A stretch of 13,806 bases of DNA from CAZUTK01 sp964623265. Its GTDB lineage: Bacteria; Electryoneota; B3-LCP. Positions 7,301 to 13,806 of this stretch are shown here, piece by piece (the stretch's first letter is position 1; each line of letters begins with the position of its first letter). A model generated the notes under the pieces. It was not told where the DNA came from. It was given only the letters and a program-made list of their open reading frames with translations, and ran no database searches. The DNA lies in the NCBI GenBank assembly GCA_964623265.1, contig CAZUTK010000069.1, forward strand, positions 1 to 13,806, written 5' to 3'. Position numbers and translations under genes: made by a program.

Positions 7301-7447
7301 GGTATCCCTAGTCTCTTCCCTTAAATCGCAATCTAAAAGTTGAACTTCATTCACCTCTGCAAACGTTCCCGCGTTTTCACGTCATCGGCTTGTTCCGCTG
7401 CTTACCGCTATCCATACTCTGAAATTTGTGTCGCAATGAACCCCGTC

Positions 7448-7480
7448 AAGAAACCGAAACGCGGCGTTTAACCCGCCGCG
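7448..7480 (-). terminator. Intrinsic terminator after the DUF4340 gene
   Basis: On the minus strand a 7-base GC stem CGCGGCG/CGCCGCG (7480-7474 and 7466-7460) with a 7-base loop is followed by TTTCGGTTTCTT (7459-7448). The T-rich tail is interrupted but fits a rho-independent terminator. It lies about 67 bases after the DUF4340 stop codon and would end the right-hand transcription unit. Confidence 0.75.
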
Positions 7481-7517
7481 CTTCAACGGAAGATCCTCAG
7501 AGGATCTGCAATTGAAG
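7481..7517 (-). other. Two-tier stem-loop directly before the terminator
   Basis: The outer arms CTTCAA/TTGAAG (7517-7512 and 7486-7481) enclose a symmetrical four-by-four internal loop. Inside is a 17-base odd palindrome AGATCCTC-N-GAGGATCT (7491-7507). As RNA this gives a 6-base outer stem and a 7-base inner stem with a three-base loop. It abuts the terminator hairpin, so the transcript would end in two stacked hairpins, possibly protecting the 3' end. Confidence 0.6.
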
Positions 7518-7546
7518 ATTTCGTCTGAGATCATCCTCGGATCAGA

Positions 7547-8473
7547 TCACGCATTCTCTTTTTTAATGAAGTCATCTGCTTTTTTCAGAAGCGTATTTGC
7601 GGAACCCTTGTAGATGATGAACAGAGTGTTGTCCACCCCGCTTTTCTTCACGTAATAGCGGTTGGCTTCTTGATCCTGAGGCGTCAACATCAGCGTGTAC
7701 TGACTGCCTCCCTCCGTTTGAATGTTCAACACCAGATCCGGCTTCGTGAAATCCACCAACCGGGTGGAATCCCCATCCAGAAAATCGAACGTTCGGAATT
7801 TCGACAGCGCGCTCAGCGTTCGATCCACGATCTTGGTGTCCGCCGGCGATGTTTTTCCGCCCTGCTGGACGAACCAGAGAGAATCCTGCTTTTCCACGCG
7901 GAAAGTCTCCTTCGGCGCTTGAAATTCCAGGCTGATGACGCTTTCCGGCGGGAAACTCAGGATCTCTTTATCGCGCCAGTCCTTGGCTTTGCGGCTCAAC
8001 TGACCCGAAAATGTGCCTTTGACTAAATAAACTTCGCGCTGTCCCATCTTGCGAGTGTAAGTATGGCGGCTGTCGCTCGACATCTTCCCCACGATGAAAT
8101 CCGCCAGCGTGTCCGCCCCCGCCATAGCGGTGACCCGCGAACCGCTCTCATCCACCTGGAAGATCGAATCCTTTCCGGGCTCAGCGGAAATCAAATTCTC
8201 GATCTCCACATTCTCCAGTTTCACCAACAGATCGTGAACGAAACGATAATCGGCGGGATAAACGACCGGCTCCGCCAGATGCCAGCCGCCGGCGATTCGC
8301 TTCAGAAGCAGGGTATCCGCCTTGCTGCGGATGGCGACGGCGTCCAGCTTGGTGGTGTCCACCGCGACAAAAGGTCTCGGTTTATACGTCACGTCCTTCG
8401 CGGAGTTGATGATCAGATAAGCCACGATCAAAACCGCGAAGGCGACCAGCAGCGTCAACAAAGATCGGTTCAT
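7547..8473 (-). CDS. DUF4340 domain-containing membrane-anchored protein
   Basis: The function is unknown. The 308-residue protein has one N-terminal membrane segment (about residues 4-22, LLTLLVAFAVLIVAYLII) followed by a soluble, probably periplasmic region rich in repeated beta motifs. These include LLLKRIAGGWHLAEPV and a second similar unit DSLWFVQQGGKTSPAD, the kind of tandem arrangement seen in DUF4340 proteins. Homologues usually sit directly after GldG-like genes of ABC-2 systems, as here: the start lies two bases after the GldG-like stop codon. It is therefore probably an accessory part of that transporter, perhaps binding substrate outside the inner membrane; that role is inference. 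The gene is followed by the compound terminator. Family assignment rests on architecture and context. Confidence 0.82.
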   Translation of the reverse strand: MNRSLLTLLVAFAVLIVAYLIINSAKDVTYKPRPFVAVDTTKLDAVAIRSKADTLLLKRIAGGWHLAEPVVYPADYRFVHDLLVKLENVEIENLISAEPGKDSIFQVDESGSRVTAMAGADTLADFIVGKMSSDSRHTYTRKMGQREVYLVKGTFSGQLSRKAKDWRDKEILSFPPESVISLEFQAPKETFRVEKQDSLWFVQQGGKTSPADTKIVDRTLSALSKFRTFDFLDGDSTRLVDFTKPDLVLNIQTEGGSQYTLMLTPQDQEANRYYVKKSGVDNTLFIIYKGSANTLLKKADDFIKKENA

Positions 8474-8475
8474 GA

Positions 8476-10062
8476 TCAGAACTCCAGGTTTTTCTTACGG
8501 CGTCGAATCTGCCAGCGCACCAACCCGATGACGATGACCACGGCGGGCGGCAGAAAGATATTGGCGTATTTGATGGATGTCTTCGCTCCCTGGGAAATGT
8601 CCGCCAGCGGCCGGGAGGTCACTTCTCTCGTGCGGATTTGAATCAAACCCTCATCCAACGCCAGCCAATCCACCAGGTTCAACAAAAACGTGACGTTGGA
8701 AGGATCGGTCATATACGCATCCTGAGCGATATGACCGTCACCGATGACCACGATGCGCGTCTCCGGGCTCACCGTGGCGATCTTCAGATCCGCCGGAATC
8801 ACCGTGCTCGAATCGCCGCGGGGGATCTCCCTGCCGTCAAAATAGCTGTGGAAAACACCGTTGATGGCGACGCCCAGCACGAACGGTCCTTCGTTGAACA
8901 TCGCATATTGCACCCGTTGCATCGGGTTGATGTCGAAGCGTCCCCGCTGCAGTTGAGCTTGATTGGAGGTGTAGATCAACGGGGTCACGTGCAGATACGC
9001 AGAATCCGCGCTGGACGTGTCAATGGTGCTGGGGAAGAAGAGCATGATGTTTTCCAGGTCCTTCACCATCGGGCTCTGGGAATTGAAGGAAGTGATCTTG
9101 GGGAAGAAGGGGTACTGGACGGCGTTGGTGACCGTGAAGAATCCCATCTGCTGCTGCACGTTGATCATCCCGCAGCGGCGGTCAAGAACCAAATCGTTGT
9201 TGATCTTGAAGCCGTATTTCGCAGTCCAGTCGTCAATCCTCAGAGGCGAAGGAGTCGCCTGGGAAGTCTGCAGATTGGCAGATACTTTATTGAGCAAAAA
9301 CGCAACCCGCCCTCCCCTCATGATGAATTGATCAATGGCGAATTTGCCCCAATCGTTCAGATCCTGCGTCAAACCCGTCACCAGCAAGATGCTGATGTCG
9401 TCAGGCACCATCTGGTTCCGATCCAGATACACCGGACGGATATCGTAATTCCGCTCCAGCACGCGGCGGATGTTGTTCAACTCCTGATACAGATCCGGCG
9501 CGCCGTATCCCTGCAGGACGCCCACCTTTGTGCGGTCTTTGGAAGTCAACCGCTTGATCGTGCTGGAGATATCATATTCCAATCCGGCGGTGCTCTGAAT
9601 CAACGGCATGGTCTCATGCTTGTCTTCATAGATGAAGACCAGCCCCATATAGACCTTCTTCACCTCGATCTTGTCCTTTTCCACGGCGTTGACCTGCACC
9701 GGAGGGATCTGAAAACTCTGCGCCTGCTTTTCCAACAGCGAATCCGAACCCGGATCCACAAATTCGAAAGTGAACTTGCCGTTGGAATACGCCTTGTACT
9801 CCTCAAGCTGATCTCGCAGAAAACGAGCGTTGCTGTTGTACGGCGCCGGCAGATCCTTGGAAAAGTAGGCTTTGGCGATCAACCGGTCATCCAGATTCCG
9901 CACTAACTGGCGGGATGCCTTCGAGAGGGAGTAGATCTTCCCCTCCGTCAGATCCAGCCGGGTGAACAGTTGCGTCGAAATCAGGTTGAGCACCAAGAGA
10001 ATACCCAGCAACAAGGCGGTGGCGACGATCGCCGCTGCTCCGTGTTTCGAACGACGTTTCAT
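8476..10062 (-). CDS. GldG-like ABC transporter auxiliary protein
   Basis: This 528-residue protein resembles GldG, the membrane-anchored auxiliary component of ABC-2 systems first described in Flavobacterium gliding. An N-terminal membrane helix (about 9-30) leads into the family motif RLDLTEGKIYSLSKASRQL (35-53). A large non-cytoplasmic domain follows, of the ABC_transp_aux type, with GVLQGYGAPD, ILLVTGLTQDLNDWGKFAID and a late VVIGDGHIAQD. A C-terminal helix (about 500-518) ends in the basic tail QIRRRKKNLEF. The ATG at 10062 has a weak AAGAAGAG about 12 bases upstream. A 91-base gap separates it from the permease gene, without a clear promoter or terminator. Similar proteins occur in many non-gliding bacteria, so motility is not implied. 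Confidence 0.88.
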   Translation of the reverse strand: MKRRSKHGAAAIVATALLLGILLVLNLISTQLFTRLDLTEGKIYSLSKASRQLVRNLDDRLIAKAYFSKDLPAPYNSNARFLRDQLEEYKAYSNGKFTFEFVDPGSDSLLEKQAQSFQIPPVQVNAVEKDKIEVKKVYMGLVFIYEDKHETMPLIQSTAGLEYDISSTIKRLTSKDRTKVGVLQGYGAPDLYQELNNIRRVLERNYDIRPVYLDRNQMVPDDISILLVTGLTQDLNDWGKFAIDQFIMRGGRVAFLLNKVSANLQTSQATPSPLRIDDWTAKYGFKINNDLVLDRRCGMINVQQQMGFFTVTNAVQYPFFPKITSFNSQSPMVKDLENIMLFFPSTIDTSSADSAYLHVTPLIYTSNQAQLQRGRFDINPMQRVQYAMFNEGPFVLGVAINGVFHSYFDGREIPRGDSSTVIPADLKIATVSPETRIVVIGDGHIAQDAYMTDPSNVTFLLNLVDWLALDEGLIQIRTREVTSRPLADISQGAKTSIKYANIFLPPAVVIVIGLVRWQIRRRKKNLEF

Positions 10063-10153
10063 AGGAATCGTTACTCTTCTTTATGATTCATTGCCAACAT
10101 GTTCGTGTACTTGTTTTACTGCTTGCTATGCCCGAATGCTACGGTGAAACGGA

Positions 10154-10861
10154 TCACCACTTCCTGCTTTCCAGCGACCGGATCGCCAGCATCAATGCGA
10201 AAAGGGTCAAAGACAGGTAGTAGAGGATATCCCGGCTGTCCAGGACGCCGCGAGCCAGATTGTTGAAGTGAAAATCCACCGAGAGGAATTCGAGGATCGA
10301 AGCCAGCGGCCCCGGCACGAGGATCAGCACCTTGTCCAGCATGAAGAAGACGAAGATGATGGCAAAACTGATGATGAACGCCACGATCTGGTTCTCCGTC
10401 AGGGACGAAGCGAAAACGCCGATGGCGATGTACGCGGCTCCCAACAACGCCAGCCCCAAATACGCCGCGAAAGTGGGACCTTCGTCCAGATTCCCAAGCA
10501 GACTGGCGGTGAAAGCGTAAGCCAGCGTGAAGGCAAGCGCAATCACGAGCAGTGTCAACGCCGCTAGAAATTTCCCCAGAACGATCTCGGCGTCGCGCGT
10601 GGGCATCGTCAACAGCAGCTCGATGGTGCCGGATTTCTTCTCCTCCGCCAGCGACCTCATCGTAATCGCCGGAACGAAGAAGATGAAGATCAGAGGGATG
10701 ATGGACAGCACCGTGCGCACGGTGGCTTGATCCATCAGGAAGAAGTTGGTGGAAAAAAACCAACCCGCGATGAGCAGAAAAACGGTGATGACGATATACG
10801 CCACCGCCGAATTGAAGTAGGATTTCAACTCTTTCTTGTAAATAGACCAGCAGTTTTTCAT
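10154..10861 (-). CDS. GldF-like ABC-2 type permease
   Basis: This is the membrane subunit of an ABC exporter. The 235 residues contain six probable helices at about 17-36, 49-68, 97-120, 130-152, 158-177 and 212-229. Between helices two and three lies the family motif EEKKSGTIELLLTMP (73-87). Near the end, SVDFHFNNLARGVLDSRDIL is the typical GldF-type segment. The open frame extends to 10987, but the added 42 residues are basic and proline-rich and would run through a perfect hairpin and into the peroxiredoxin gene. The ATG at 10861 has AGGAG about eight bases upstream and gives the normal family start, so it is preferred. Partners are the GldG-like gene downstream and the GldA-like ATPase gene, which is separated from it by two other genes. 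Confidence 0.9.
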   Translation of the reverse strand: MKNCWSIYKKELKSYFNSAVAYIVITVFLLIAGWFFSTNFFLMDQATVRTVLSIIPLIFIFFVPAITMRSLAEEKKSGTIELLLTMPTRDAEIVLGKFLAALTLLVIALAFTLAYAFTASLLGNLDEGPTFAAYLGLALLGAAYIAIGVFASSLTENQIVAFIISFAIIFVFFMLDKVLILVPGPLASILEFLSVDFHFNNLARGVLDSRDILYYLSLTLFALMLAIRSLESRKW

Positions 10862-10900
10862 GCCTGGCGCTCCTGTGCGAGGTTTTCGTATATTTCTGTC

Positions 10901-10929
10901 CGCCGCGGGCGGATAGACCGCCCGCGGCG
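10901..10929. repeat. Perfect 12-base-pair GC hairpin between the peroxiredoxin and permease genes
   Basis: CGCCGCGGGCGG (10901-10912) and CCGCCCGCGGCG (10918-10929) are exact inverted repeats around a five-base loop. The hairpin lies 14 bases after the peroxiredoxin stop codon and ends 39 bases before the permease start. No T-rich tract follows on either strand. It could end transcription with help from a factor, act as a partial terminator or protect the upstream message from 3' decay. Confidence 0.8.
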
Positions 10930-10943
10930 CGATGTATCCGATT

Positions 10944-11615
10944 CTACTTCGACTTCTTGTATGAGAACCACCAATCCAGATATTCAATTTCGCCCTTTTT
11001 CGCCATTTCTTTGCGCTTTTCGGCTTCCTGCTCGGACGTCGCCGGCGGGACGATCACGCCAGATCCGATGATTTCGTTGTTAGGCCAGCCGGCGGGCAGT
11101 GCGACCTTCTCGCGCTCGCTGGTCTGCAGCGCTTGGACTAAACGCAGAATTTCATCCATATTGCGCCCGACGCTCATAGGGTAATAGATCATGGCGCGGA
11201 TCACCCCCTGCGGATCTATGACGTAAACCGCGCGCACCGTCTGCGACCCGCTGGCTTCGGCGTGCAGCATGCCGAACTTCTCGGCGATTTTTCCTGTGTT
11301 GTCCGCGATGATGGGGAAGGGAATCTTGACGTGCAGCTTCTCATCTATCCATTCCGTCCACTTCATATGAGAGAAAACCTGATCAATCGAAAGTCCTACT
11401 AATTCCGTGTTCAGCTTCTGGAATTGATCGAAGCGCTTGGCGAAAGCCACAAATTCCGTGGTGCATACCGGAGTGTAATCCGCCGGATGAGAAAAGAGCA
11501 CCACCCATTTCCCGGCGTAATCCTTGGGAAACTGGATGATTCCTCTGGTGGATTGCGCCTGGAACTCCGGCGCACGATCGCCGATCAACGGCATGCGTCC
11601 TGTTGTATTCTCCAT
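10944..11615 (-). CDS. One-cysteine peroxiredoxin (Prx6/archaeal-type)
   Basis: This cytoplasmic thiol peroxidase reduces hydrogen peroxide and organic peroxides. The 223 residues contain the peroxidatic motif HPADYTPVCTTEF (43-55) with C51 as the only cysteine. The conserved arginine region is SGSQTVRAVYVIDPQG, and the long C-terminal extension of the Prx6/archaeal subfamily ends in YLDWWFSYKKSK. To my recollection, archaeal relatives have resolving cysteines in this tail (around WWFC); here those positions appear as tyrosine and serine, so recycling must use an external thiol. The frame opens at 11630, but the ATG at 11615 has AAGGAG five bases upstream and is preferred. The gene follows the small barrel gene by 44 bases and precedes a strong hairpin, inside what otherwise looks like an ABC operon. 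Confidence 0.93.
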   Translation of the reverse strand: MENTTGRMPLIGDRAPEFQAQSTRGIIQFPKDYAGKWVVLFSHPADYTPVCTTEFVAFAKRFDQFQKLNTELVGLSIDQVFSHMKWTEWIDEKLHVKIPFPIIADNTGKIAEKFGMLHAEASGSQTVRAVYVIDPQGVIRAMIYYPMSVGRNMDEILRLVQALQTSEREKVALPAGWPNNEIIGSGVIVPPATSEQEAEKRKEMAKKGEIEYLDWWFSYKKSK

Positions 11616-11659
11616 GATTTCTCCTTCCATTTCCTATTACATCGCTCTACAAAAGATGC

Positions 11660-12112
11660 TTAAAAGAAATACCGCACGCCGATCCCGCCGTTCATGTTGA
11701 ACTCTGTTTCCGGCGCAAGATCGAGAACCGGGACGATTTCTATGAAGACAGCCAGCGGCGCACCGGTGAAGAGATAATCCAGACCGACCGGTATGCGCAG
11801 CCCGATGCGGCTGTCATCTTCCAGCTTCACCCGACCGCCGATGCCGTAATACAACGGCAGACGCCCCTTTTCTACTCTAATGACATTGAAATTGTGATAC
11901 AAGTAATCGAGCTGCAGCGTCACGGCGGCTTCTTCCTTGAACGTCCAGGCGGCGGCGCCGGCGAATGCTGTATTCTGACTCATCCAGACTTTCCCGCATA
12001 AGCCGGTGGGTTCGCCAGCGACGATGCCGATGCCGAAGCCGCTGTCGTTCTGCGCCTGCGCGATTCCGCCGTACAGCATCAACGCGATCACACCCGCGAT
12101 TATTTTTTTCAC
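11660..12112 (-). CDS. Small predicted outer-membrane beta-barrel protein, function unknown
   Basis: I do not recognise a named family with certainty. The 150-residue product starts at a GTG codon with a GAGAG-like site upstream. It has a clear signal peptide: MKK, a hydrophobic core and AQA-QN, cleaved after residue 20. The mature part is about 130 residues of alternating strand-like segments with glycine and aromatic residues (GFGIGIVAGEPTGLCGKVWM, LPLYYGIGGRVKL, RIGLRIPVGLDYLF). It ends in MNGGIGVRYFF; a terminal phenylalanine is typical of outer-membrane barrels. The size suits a small eight-stranded barrel. It contains one cysteine in the mature region. It lies 23 bases after the ABC ATPase stop codon, so it is probably co-transcribed with that gene. 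Confidence 0.75.
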   Translation of the reverse strand: MKKIIAGVIALMLYGGIAQAQNDSGFGIGIVAGEPTGLCGKVWMSQNTAFAGAAAWTFKEEAAVTLQLDYLYHNFNVIRVEKGRLPLYYGIGGRVKLEDDSRIGLRIPVGLDYLFTGAPLAVFIEIVPVLDLAPETEFNMNGGIGVRYFF

Positions 12113-12135
12113 TGATCTCTCTTTGGTTATAAAAC

Positions 12136-13074
12136 TTATGTGCCCTTCGTCAACTGGCGGAAGACGTCCTCCAGAGTGGTCACCTCGCGATGCAGTTCGA
12201 GCAGCTTCCAGCCTTCCCGCACGCTCAGATCGAAAATCGGTTCGCGCAGATCGGCGCCTTTCTCCGTTTCAATCTGGAAGCGGTGCACGTCGTTCTGCGA
12301 TCCGAGCAGCGTCACGTTTTTCACGGAACCCAGTGCGCGCAGCTTCTCGATCTGCCCGTTTGCCGGAGCCTTGATTTCCAGAGTGATCCGCTCCATGCCG
12401 CGGAACGCCGCCTGCAGATCCCGCAGCGATCCATCCGCCACGATCTTCCCTTGATTGACGATGATGGCGCGATGGCAGGTAGCTTCCACTTCCGACAGAA
12501 TATGAGTGGAAAGGATGACGGTCTTTTCCTTGCCGAGCTCCCGGATCAGGTTACGGATCTCCACAATCTGGTTGGGATCCAGTCCGGATGTGGGTTCGTC
12601 CATGATAAGAATCTGCGGATCGTGGATCATCGCCTGCGCCAACCCCACCCGCTGGCGAAACCCCTTGGACAGCTCCCCGATGCTGCGATAGAGCACGGGT
12701 TTCAAGCCGGCGACATCCACCATCCGCTTGATCCGCGCTTTCTGATCGGCCGGTGCCACTCCGCGCAGGTCCGCCACAAAATGGAGATAATCCAGCACCT
12801 CCATATCGTGATACAGCGGATTCTGCTCGGGCAGATAGCCGATCTTCTTTCGGATTTCCAAAGATTGAGCCTGTTCTGTGACATCCAAGCCGTCCACCGT
12901 CACGGTGCCGCTGGTCGGAGGCATAAAGCAGGTCAATATCTTCATCGTAGTGGTCTTGCCGGCGCCGTTAGGTCCCAGAAAGCCTAAAATCTCGCCCTTT
13001 GCCACTTCAAAAGAGATGTCCTGGACGGCGACAGTTTCGCCGTAGTTCTTCGTTAAATTCTGCACGCTGATCAT
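12136..13074 (-). CDS. GldA-like ABC transporter ATP-binding protein
   Basis: This ATPase should power the GldF/GldG-like exporter. The 312 residues show Walker A GPNGAGKT (34-41), the Q-loop at Q84 in YLPEQNPLY, the signature ELSKGFRQRVGLAQA (134-148), Walker B ILIMDEP (155-161, E160) and the H-loop STHILSEVE (H191). The signature LSKGF instead of LSGGQ, and PTSGLDPNQ, are typical of the GldA branch. About 100 residues after the ATPase core form the usual variable C-terminal domain, ending in TTLEDVFRQLTKG. The frame opens at 13149, but the ATG at 13074 begins the canonical MISVQNLTKNYG and has AGGG about seven bases upstream. It is separated from its likely permease partner by two unrelated genes, which is unusual. 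Confidence 0.93.
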   Translation of the reverse strand: MISVQNLTKNYGETVAVQDISFEVAKGEILGFLGPNGAGKTTTMKILTCFMPPTSGTVTVDGLDVTEQAQSLEIRKKIGYLPEQNPLYHDMEVLDYLHFVADLRGVAPADQKARIKRMVDVAGLKPVLYRSIGELSKGFRQRVGLAQAMIHDPQILIMDEPTSGLDPNQIVEIRNLIRELGKEKTVILSTHILSEVEATCHRAIIVNQGKIVADGSLRDLQAAFRGMERITLEIKAPANGQIEKLRALGSVKNVTLLGSQNDVHRFQIETEKGADLREPIFDLSVREGWKLLELHREVTTLEDVFRQLTKGT

Positions 13075-13200
13075 AGATAACCCTGAATGAAATCTTCTCG
13101 ATTTTCCATATTCAACTCGGAGTAGTGCCTCAGGTTCCCAAAGGCTCAAAGGGAGGATGCTTTCGTTTTTCGAGCGCGGAGAGTGAGGTGAGTAGACTCT

Positions 13201-13806
13201 TCAGAGCCGATTTCTAGAAGCGAAGAGGCTTTTCAGGACATACCCCGCGATTTGCGGATTTTCCTTCAACCGGCGCACGGAATACGCGAACCACTGACTC
13301 CCGAACGGCACGTATACGCGCAGACGGTGTCCGCCTGCGAGGATGACGTCGCGCAGCGCTTCCTGCACACCCAGCAGCATCTGGAATTCATAGCGATCCC
13401 GCGGCAGACCCAAACGCCGGATCAAGCGCATTGCGCCCCAGACCAGCAGTTCATCATGAGTGGCGATGCCGACATAACACCCGCCTTCCAGCAAGCGTTC
13501 CAGAAGATGAAGGTAGTTCATCTGAATGATCAGACGATCTTTATATGCTGCGTGGTGCGGTTCCACATAGATCCCTTTGCACAGCCGTATGTTGGCGCCC
13601 AGCGGAATCAGAGAATCCAGATCGGCGTCGGTGCGGCGCAGATACGCCTGCAGTACCGTTCCTACGGGATAATGATCTTTCAGTTGCCGGTATATCCAGA
13701 GTGTGTCGTCGGTGCAGGTGATGTCTTCCATATCTATGCGCACGAAATTGCCGAGCTTTGCGGCGTGCTCCGCAATGCCGCGCACCGTCTCCAAACAGAA
13801 ATCCCG
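13201..13806 (-). CDS. Proline dehydrogenase, C-terminal part (start beyond the right edge)
   Basis: This FAD enzyme oxidises proline to pyrroline-5-carboxylate, the first step of proline degradation. The 201 visible residues cover the latter two thirds of a single-domain enzyme of about 300 residues. Conserved segments are FVRIDMED, VLQAYLRRTDADL, RLCKGIYVEP, YVGIATHDELLV, YEFQMLLGV and the proline-binding C-terminal helix YVPFGSQWFAYSVRRLKENP. The frame stays open to the last base; its first visible codons read RDFCLE. The protein stops shortly after the barrel, with no aldehyde dehydrogenase domain, so it is the stand-alone form rather than PutA. A 126-base gap before the ABC ATPase gene shows no strong terminator or promoter. 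Whether it belongs to the same operon is unclear. Confidence 0.94.
   Translation of the reverse strand, partial: RDFCLETVRGIAEHAAKLGNFVRIDMEDITCTDDTLWIYRQLKDHYPVGTVLQAYLRRTDADLDSLIPLGANIRLCKGIYVEPHHAAYKDRLIIQMNYLHLLERLLEGGCYVGIATHDELLVWGAMRLIRRLGLPRDRYEFQMLLGVQEALRDVILAGGHRLRVYVPFGSQWFAYSVRRLKENPQIAGYVLKSLFASRNRL

Larger units (their letters stand above)
7229..7546. other. Intergenic region between the two transcription units
   Basis: This 318-base gap separates the DUF4340 gene from the PorV/PorQ-type gene. Its right part (7448-7517) holds a compound stem-loop and terminator for the right block. Its left part (7259-7300) holds the promoter of the PorV/PorQ-type gene with a dyad over the -35 box. 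The middle (about 7301-7447) shows no open frame longer than about a dozen codons with a plausible start, no tRNA-like fold and no direct repeat that I can see. Confidence 0.8.

Noticed and set aside
7301..7447. Possible small gene or small RNA in the middle of the intergenic gap
   Set aside because: The longest minus-strand frame noticed is about 12 codons with no ribosome binding site. I saw no promoter-hairpin pair of its own.
7490..7550. Cluster of five GATC sites near the DUF4340 stop codon, possibly a methylation-sensitive region
   Set aside because: Two of them arise from the palindrome itself, and GATC is frequent throughout the window. There is no sign of an origin or of DnaA boxes nearby.
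8638..9906. Plus-strand open frame of 422 codons opposite the GldG-like gene
   Set aside because: It is exactly antisense to a well-supported gene, has no family motifs, is rich in His, Arg and Gln as expected of an antisense frame, and has no supporting start context. It is a shadow.
10862..10987. 42-residue N-terminal extension of the GldF-like permease
   Set aside because: It would read through the 12-base-pair hairpin and overlap the peroxiredoxin gene. A good AGGAG site lies before the ATG at 10861.
13080..13120. Possible promoter for the ABC ATPase gene (TTGAAT, 17 bases, TTTCAT)
   Set aside because: Each box matches only four of six bases, and the start site would fall almost on the start codon; this is within chance for this composition.
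13075..13149. 25-residue N-terminal extension of the ABC ATPase
   Set aside because: The family begins at MISVQNLTKNYG, and a plausible ribosome binding site precedes that ATG.

Overview
The window is a gene-dense bacterial chromosome segment in which every supported gene lies on the minus strand, so transcription runs from the right edge to the left. Both edges cut a gene: a proline dehydrogenase on the right (start missing) and a RelA/SpoT enzyme on the left (end missing). The genes point to a diderm bacterium of the Fibrobacteres-Chlorobi-Bacteroidetes (FCB) superphylum or a related candidate phylum: a PorV/PorQ-type outer-membrane protein, a GldA/GldF/GldG-type ABC system and a DUF4340 protein occur together. 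I cannot assign a species or a phylum.

Right block (13806 to about 7448, read leftward): proline dehydrogenase, a GldA-like ABC ATPase, a small signal-peptide protein that looks like an outer-membrane barrel, a one-cysteine peroxiredoxin, a strong hairpin, a GldF-like permease, a GldG-like membrane-anchored protein and a DUF4340 protein. The four ABC-associated genes look like one envelope export system. Unusually, the barrel and peroxiredoxin genes sit between the ATPase gene and the permease gene. The block ends in a two-part stem-loop with a terminator.

Central gap (7229-7546): this holds the terminator of the right block and a near-consensus sigma-70 type promoter facing left, with a short dyad over its -35 box. 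I see no gene in it.

Left block (7228 to 1): a PorV/PorQ-type barrel, then yicC, gmk, rpoZ, coaBC, a family 4 uracil-DNA glycosylase, dnaB and a RelA/SpoT homologue. From yicC to dnaB the genes overlap by 4 to 8 bases or are separated by 2 to 27 bases, as expected of one operon with translational coupling. The order combines the yicC-gmk-rpoZ-coaBC run known from Bacillus with the gmk-rpoZ-spoT association known from Escherichia coli. It places GMP phosphorylation, an RNA polymerase subunit, CoA synthesis, uracil repair, the replicative helicase and alarmone metabolism in one transcription unit.

Most of the window is housekeeping. I did not find a clearly new defence, mobile or catalytic system, and saw no tRNA, rRNA, CRISPR array or insertion sequence. 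The points most worth checking are the CoaBC protein without its usual decarboxylase cysteine, the extended acidic omega subunit, the ABC operon with a peroxiredoxin inside it, and the regulatory structures in the central gap.
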